NCBI GenBank assembly: GCA_023213315.1
Contig: JAKCPI010006182.1
Coordinates: 310,001-374,000, forward strand
DNA from: Euborellia annulipes
Lineage: Eukaryota; Arthropoda; Insecta; Dermaptera; Anisolabididae
Reading direction: 5' to 3'
Length of the DNA: 64,000 nucleotides
A program made the position numbers and the translations under genes. A model generated the notes under the pieces. That model had not been told where the DNA came from, did no database searches, and worked only from the letters and a program-made list of their open reading frames with translations. Positions 63,148 through 64,000 of the stretch are shown here, one piece after another; position 1 is the first letter of the stretch; each line of letters starts with the position of its first letter.

Positions 63148-63323
63148 GTTCCAAGTTGGTATTAAAATTTTTAAAATTTTTAAAATTAATATTCCATGTA
63201 CTGTGGCTAGAAATTCAAACAAAGTGTAGGCTCTCGGGTTTTGTAATGAAATATATATCCCATATCTATTTAGATGGCTAAATATAAAATTTTACAAAAG
63301 AATTTCCTCTTTGATCTAACAAG

Positions 63324-63895
63324 GGTAGTAAGAAAGTTGTGTTTTGTACTTGTCACACCAGGTTTTTTTGTGTGGACAAATATTTAGTTTCCGTCGATAA
63401 ATTAGAATTCAAATTGTAACATTTATAAAAATGGAAAAATATTTATATTGTGTTACCATGGCTTCCTTTGAAGTACAAGAAGAAAGTGTACTTCAAACAA
63501 TTTTGAGAACAAAAGGAGAATATACATTTTAAATAACATCTAAAAAGTAATTAATTTATTTATTTTATATTTTAATCAAAATCGTTAGAGCCAATTTTGA
63601 AAAAAATAAAAAAAAAACTGAAAAAGTACATCAGTAAAGTACTTGTATTTTTTAGCCAATTTTGTTCGAACGCTCGGTATTAAGTCTCAGGGGGGTACCT
63701 AACTTCAATATAAAATTTCAAAGCTTATTTTATTCATAATTTATACAGACAACATTTTGCGGGAGCCACTTTTTTTCAGGGGACCTCAAAACGTATATTT
63801 CCTACAAAATCTCGGTATCGAATTTTTGACATGAATCCAATACTTTCTCTCTCTCTATATATATATATATATATAAATATAGGTAAGAGAAAGTA
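63324..63895 (+). mobile_element. HPX repeat copy 12
   Basis: Plus-strand copy starting in the second hairpin arm (GTAGTAAGAAAGTTGTGTTT then TGTACTTGTCACACC), with a half X-box at 63452 (GTTACCATGGCTTCC), CTTCAAACAATTTTGAGAAC, GAAAAAGTACATCAGTAAAG, TTAAATATAAAATTTC-like AACTTCAATATAAAATTTC, GCGGGAGCCACTTTTTTTC and the tail (CT)n(TA)n then GGTAAGAGAAAGTA. The first arm is missing. Confidence 0.85.
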
Positions 63896-64000
63896 AAAAA
63901 GTGACCCAATTAAAAAGCATAAATATCTATATTAATTTTCGTTAAATAAAAAGTAAAAAGCCGCAAAGTTTTTCTAAATATTACCTCGTATTTCTTTTAT

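Noticed and set aside
1..64000. CRISPR arrays, bacterial promoters, operons, integrons or phage modules
   Set aside because: The repeats are dispersed or tandem transposon-type sequences with target duplications typical of eukaryotes. No array with regular unique spacers and no bacterial gene content is visible.
1..64000. Assignment to a named species
   Set aside because: The AT richness and the repeat mix suggest an invertebrate, perhaps a crustacean, but no gene or diagnostic marker permits naming it without a database search.

Overview
This is an AT-rich, repeat-dense stretch of a eukaryotic, most likely animal, nuclear genome. No intact gene is visible. The longest open frame is about 140 codons, nearly all frames start in simple-sequence or GC-rich patches, and no frame gives a protein I recognise except one 54-codon relic of a pogo/Tigger transposase. 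There are no operons, no bacterial signals, no tRNA or rRNA genes and no CRISPR. The mix of hAT, Tc1/mariner-like, PIF/Harbinger-like, Tigger, tRNA-derived SINE and Penelope-like fragments suggests an invertebrate with a transposon-rich genome; an arthropod such as a copepod crustacean is a guess only. The window reads as intergenic or intronic sequence.

Layout. 0-7.4 kb: a hAT element with an internal 44-45 bp tandem array (1.36-2.56 kb), then an abundant hairpin-headed repeat (called HPX here) split by a 1.5 kb Harbinger-like element, a second HPX copy split by a hAT MITE, and a unique-looking repeat segment split by another hAT-like MITE. 7.6-18 kb: several self-complementary modules carrying hammerhead-ribozyme-like motifs, another HPX copy, a hAT MITE with a perfect 8-bp target duplication and a Harbinger MITE with a TTA duplication. 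18.5-25.7 kb: a SINE head, a G/A homopolymer block, a 15-bp tandem array that creates CRE-like palindromes, a Tigger relic, GC-richer islands, a hAT element with a perfect duplication and a third inverted-repeat element. 27-37 kb: a Tc1/mariner MITE with perfect 40-bp ends, a foldback element, HPX copies, the best complete hammerhead candidate (33.04-33.09 kb) and two copies of one palindromic retroposon flanked by 12- and 13-bp duplications. 37-47 kb: two hAT-like ends 3.1 kb apart enclosing a MITE, an HPX copy and other repeats, then more HPX copies. 47-64 kb: GC-richer islands, SINE copies, three copies of one MITE, more hammerhead-like modules and two hAT MITEs with perfect 8-bp duplications.

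Two repeat systems stand out. First, many unrelated-looking modules share the order CTGANGA, one extra base, a short hairpin, GAAA, a short self-complementary stretch and an H base; in several the outer flanks also pair, as expected of type I hammerhead ribozymes like those described in Penelope-like elements. Second, the HPX family carries at one end a roughly 80-nt near-palindrome, inside it an RFX X-box-like palindrome (GTTNCCATGGNAAC), and at the other end a strong 5' splice-site-like GGTAAGA. About a dozen copies lie here and several have served as landing sites for other transposons, which gives a relative insertion chronology.

In between are blocks of higher GC and more complex sequence that match no repeat seen here; they are candidate conserved regulatory DNA or exons, but nothing in the window proves either.
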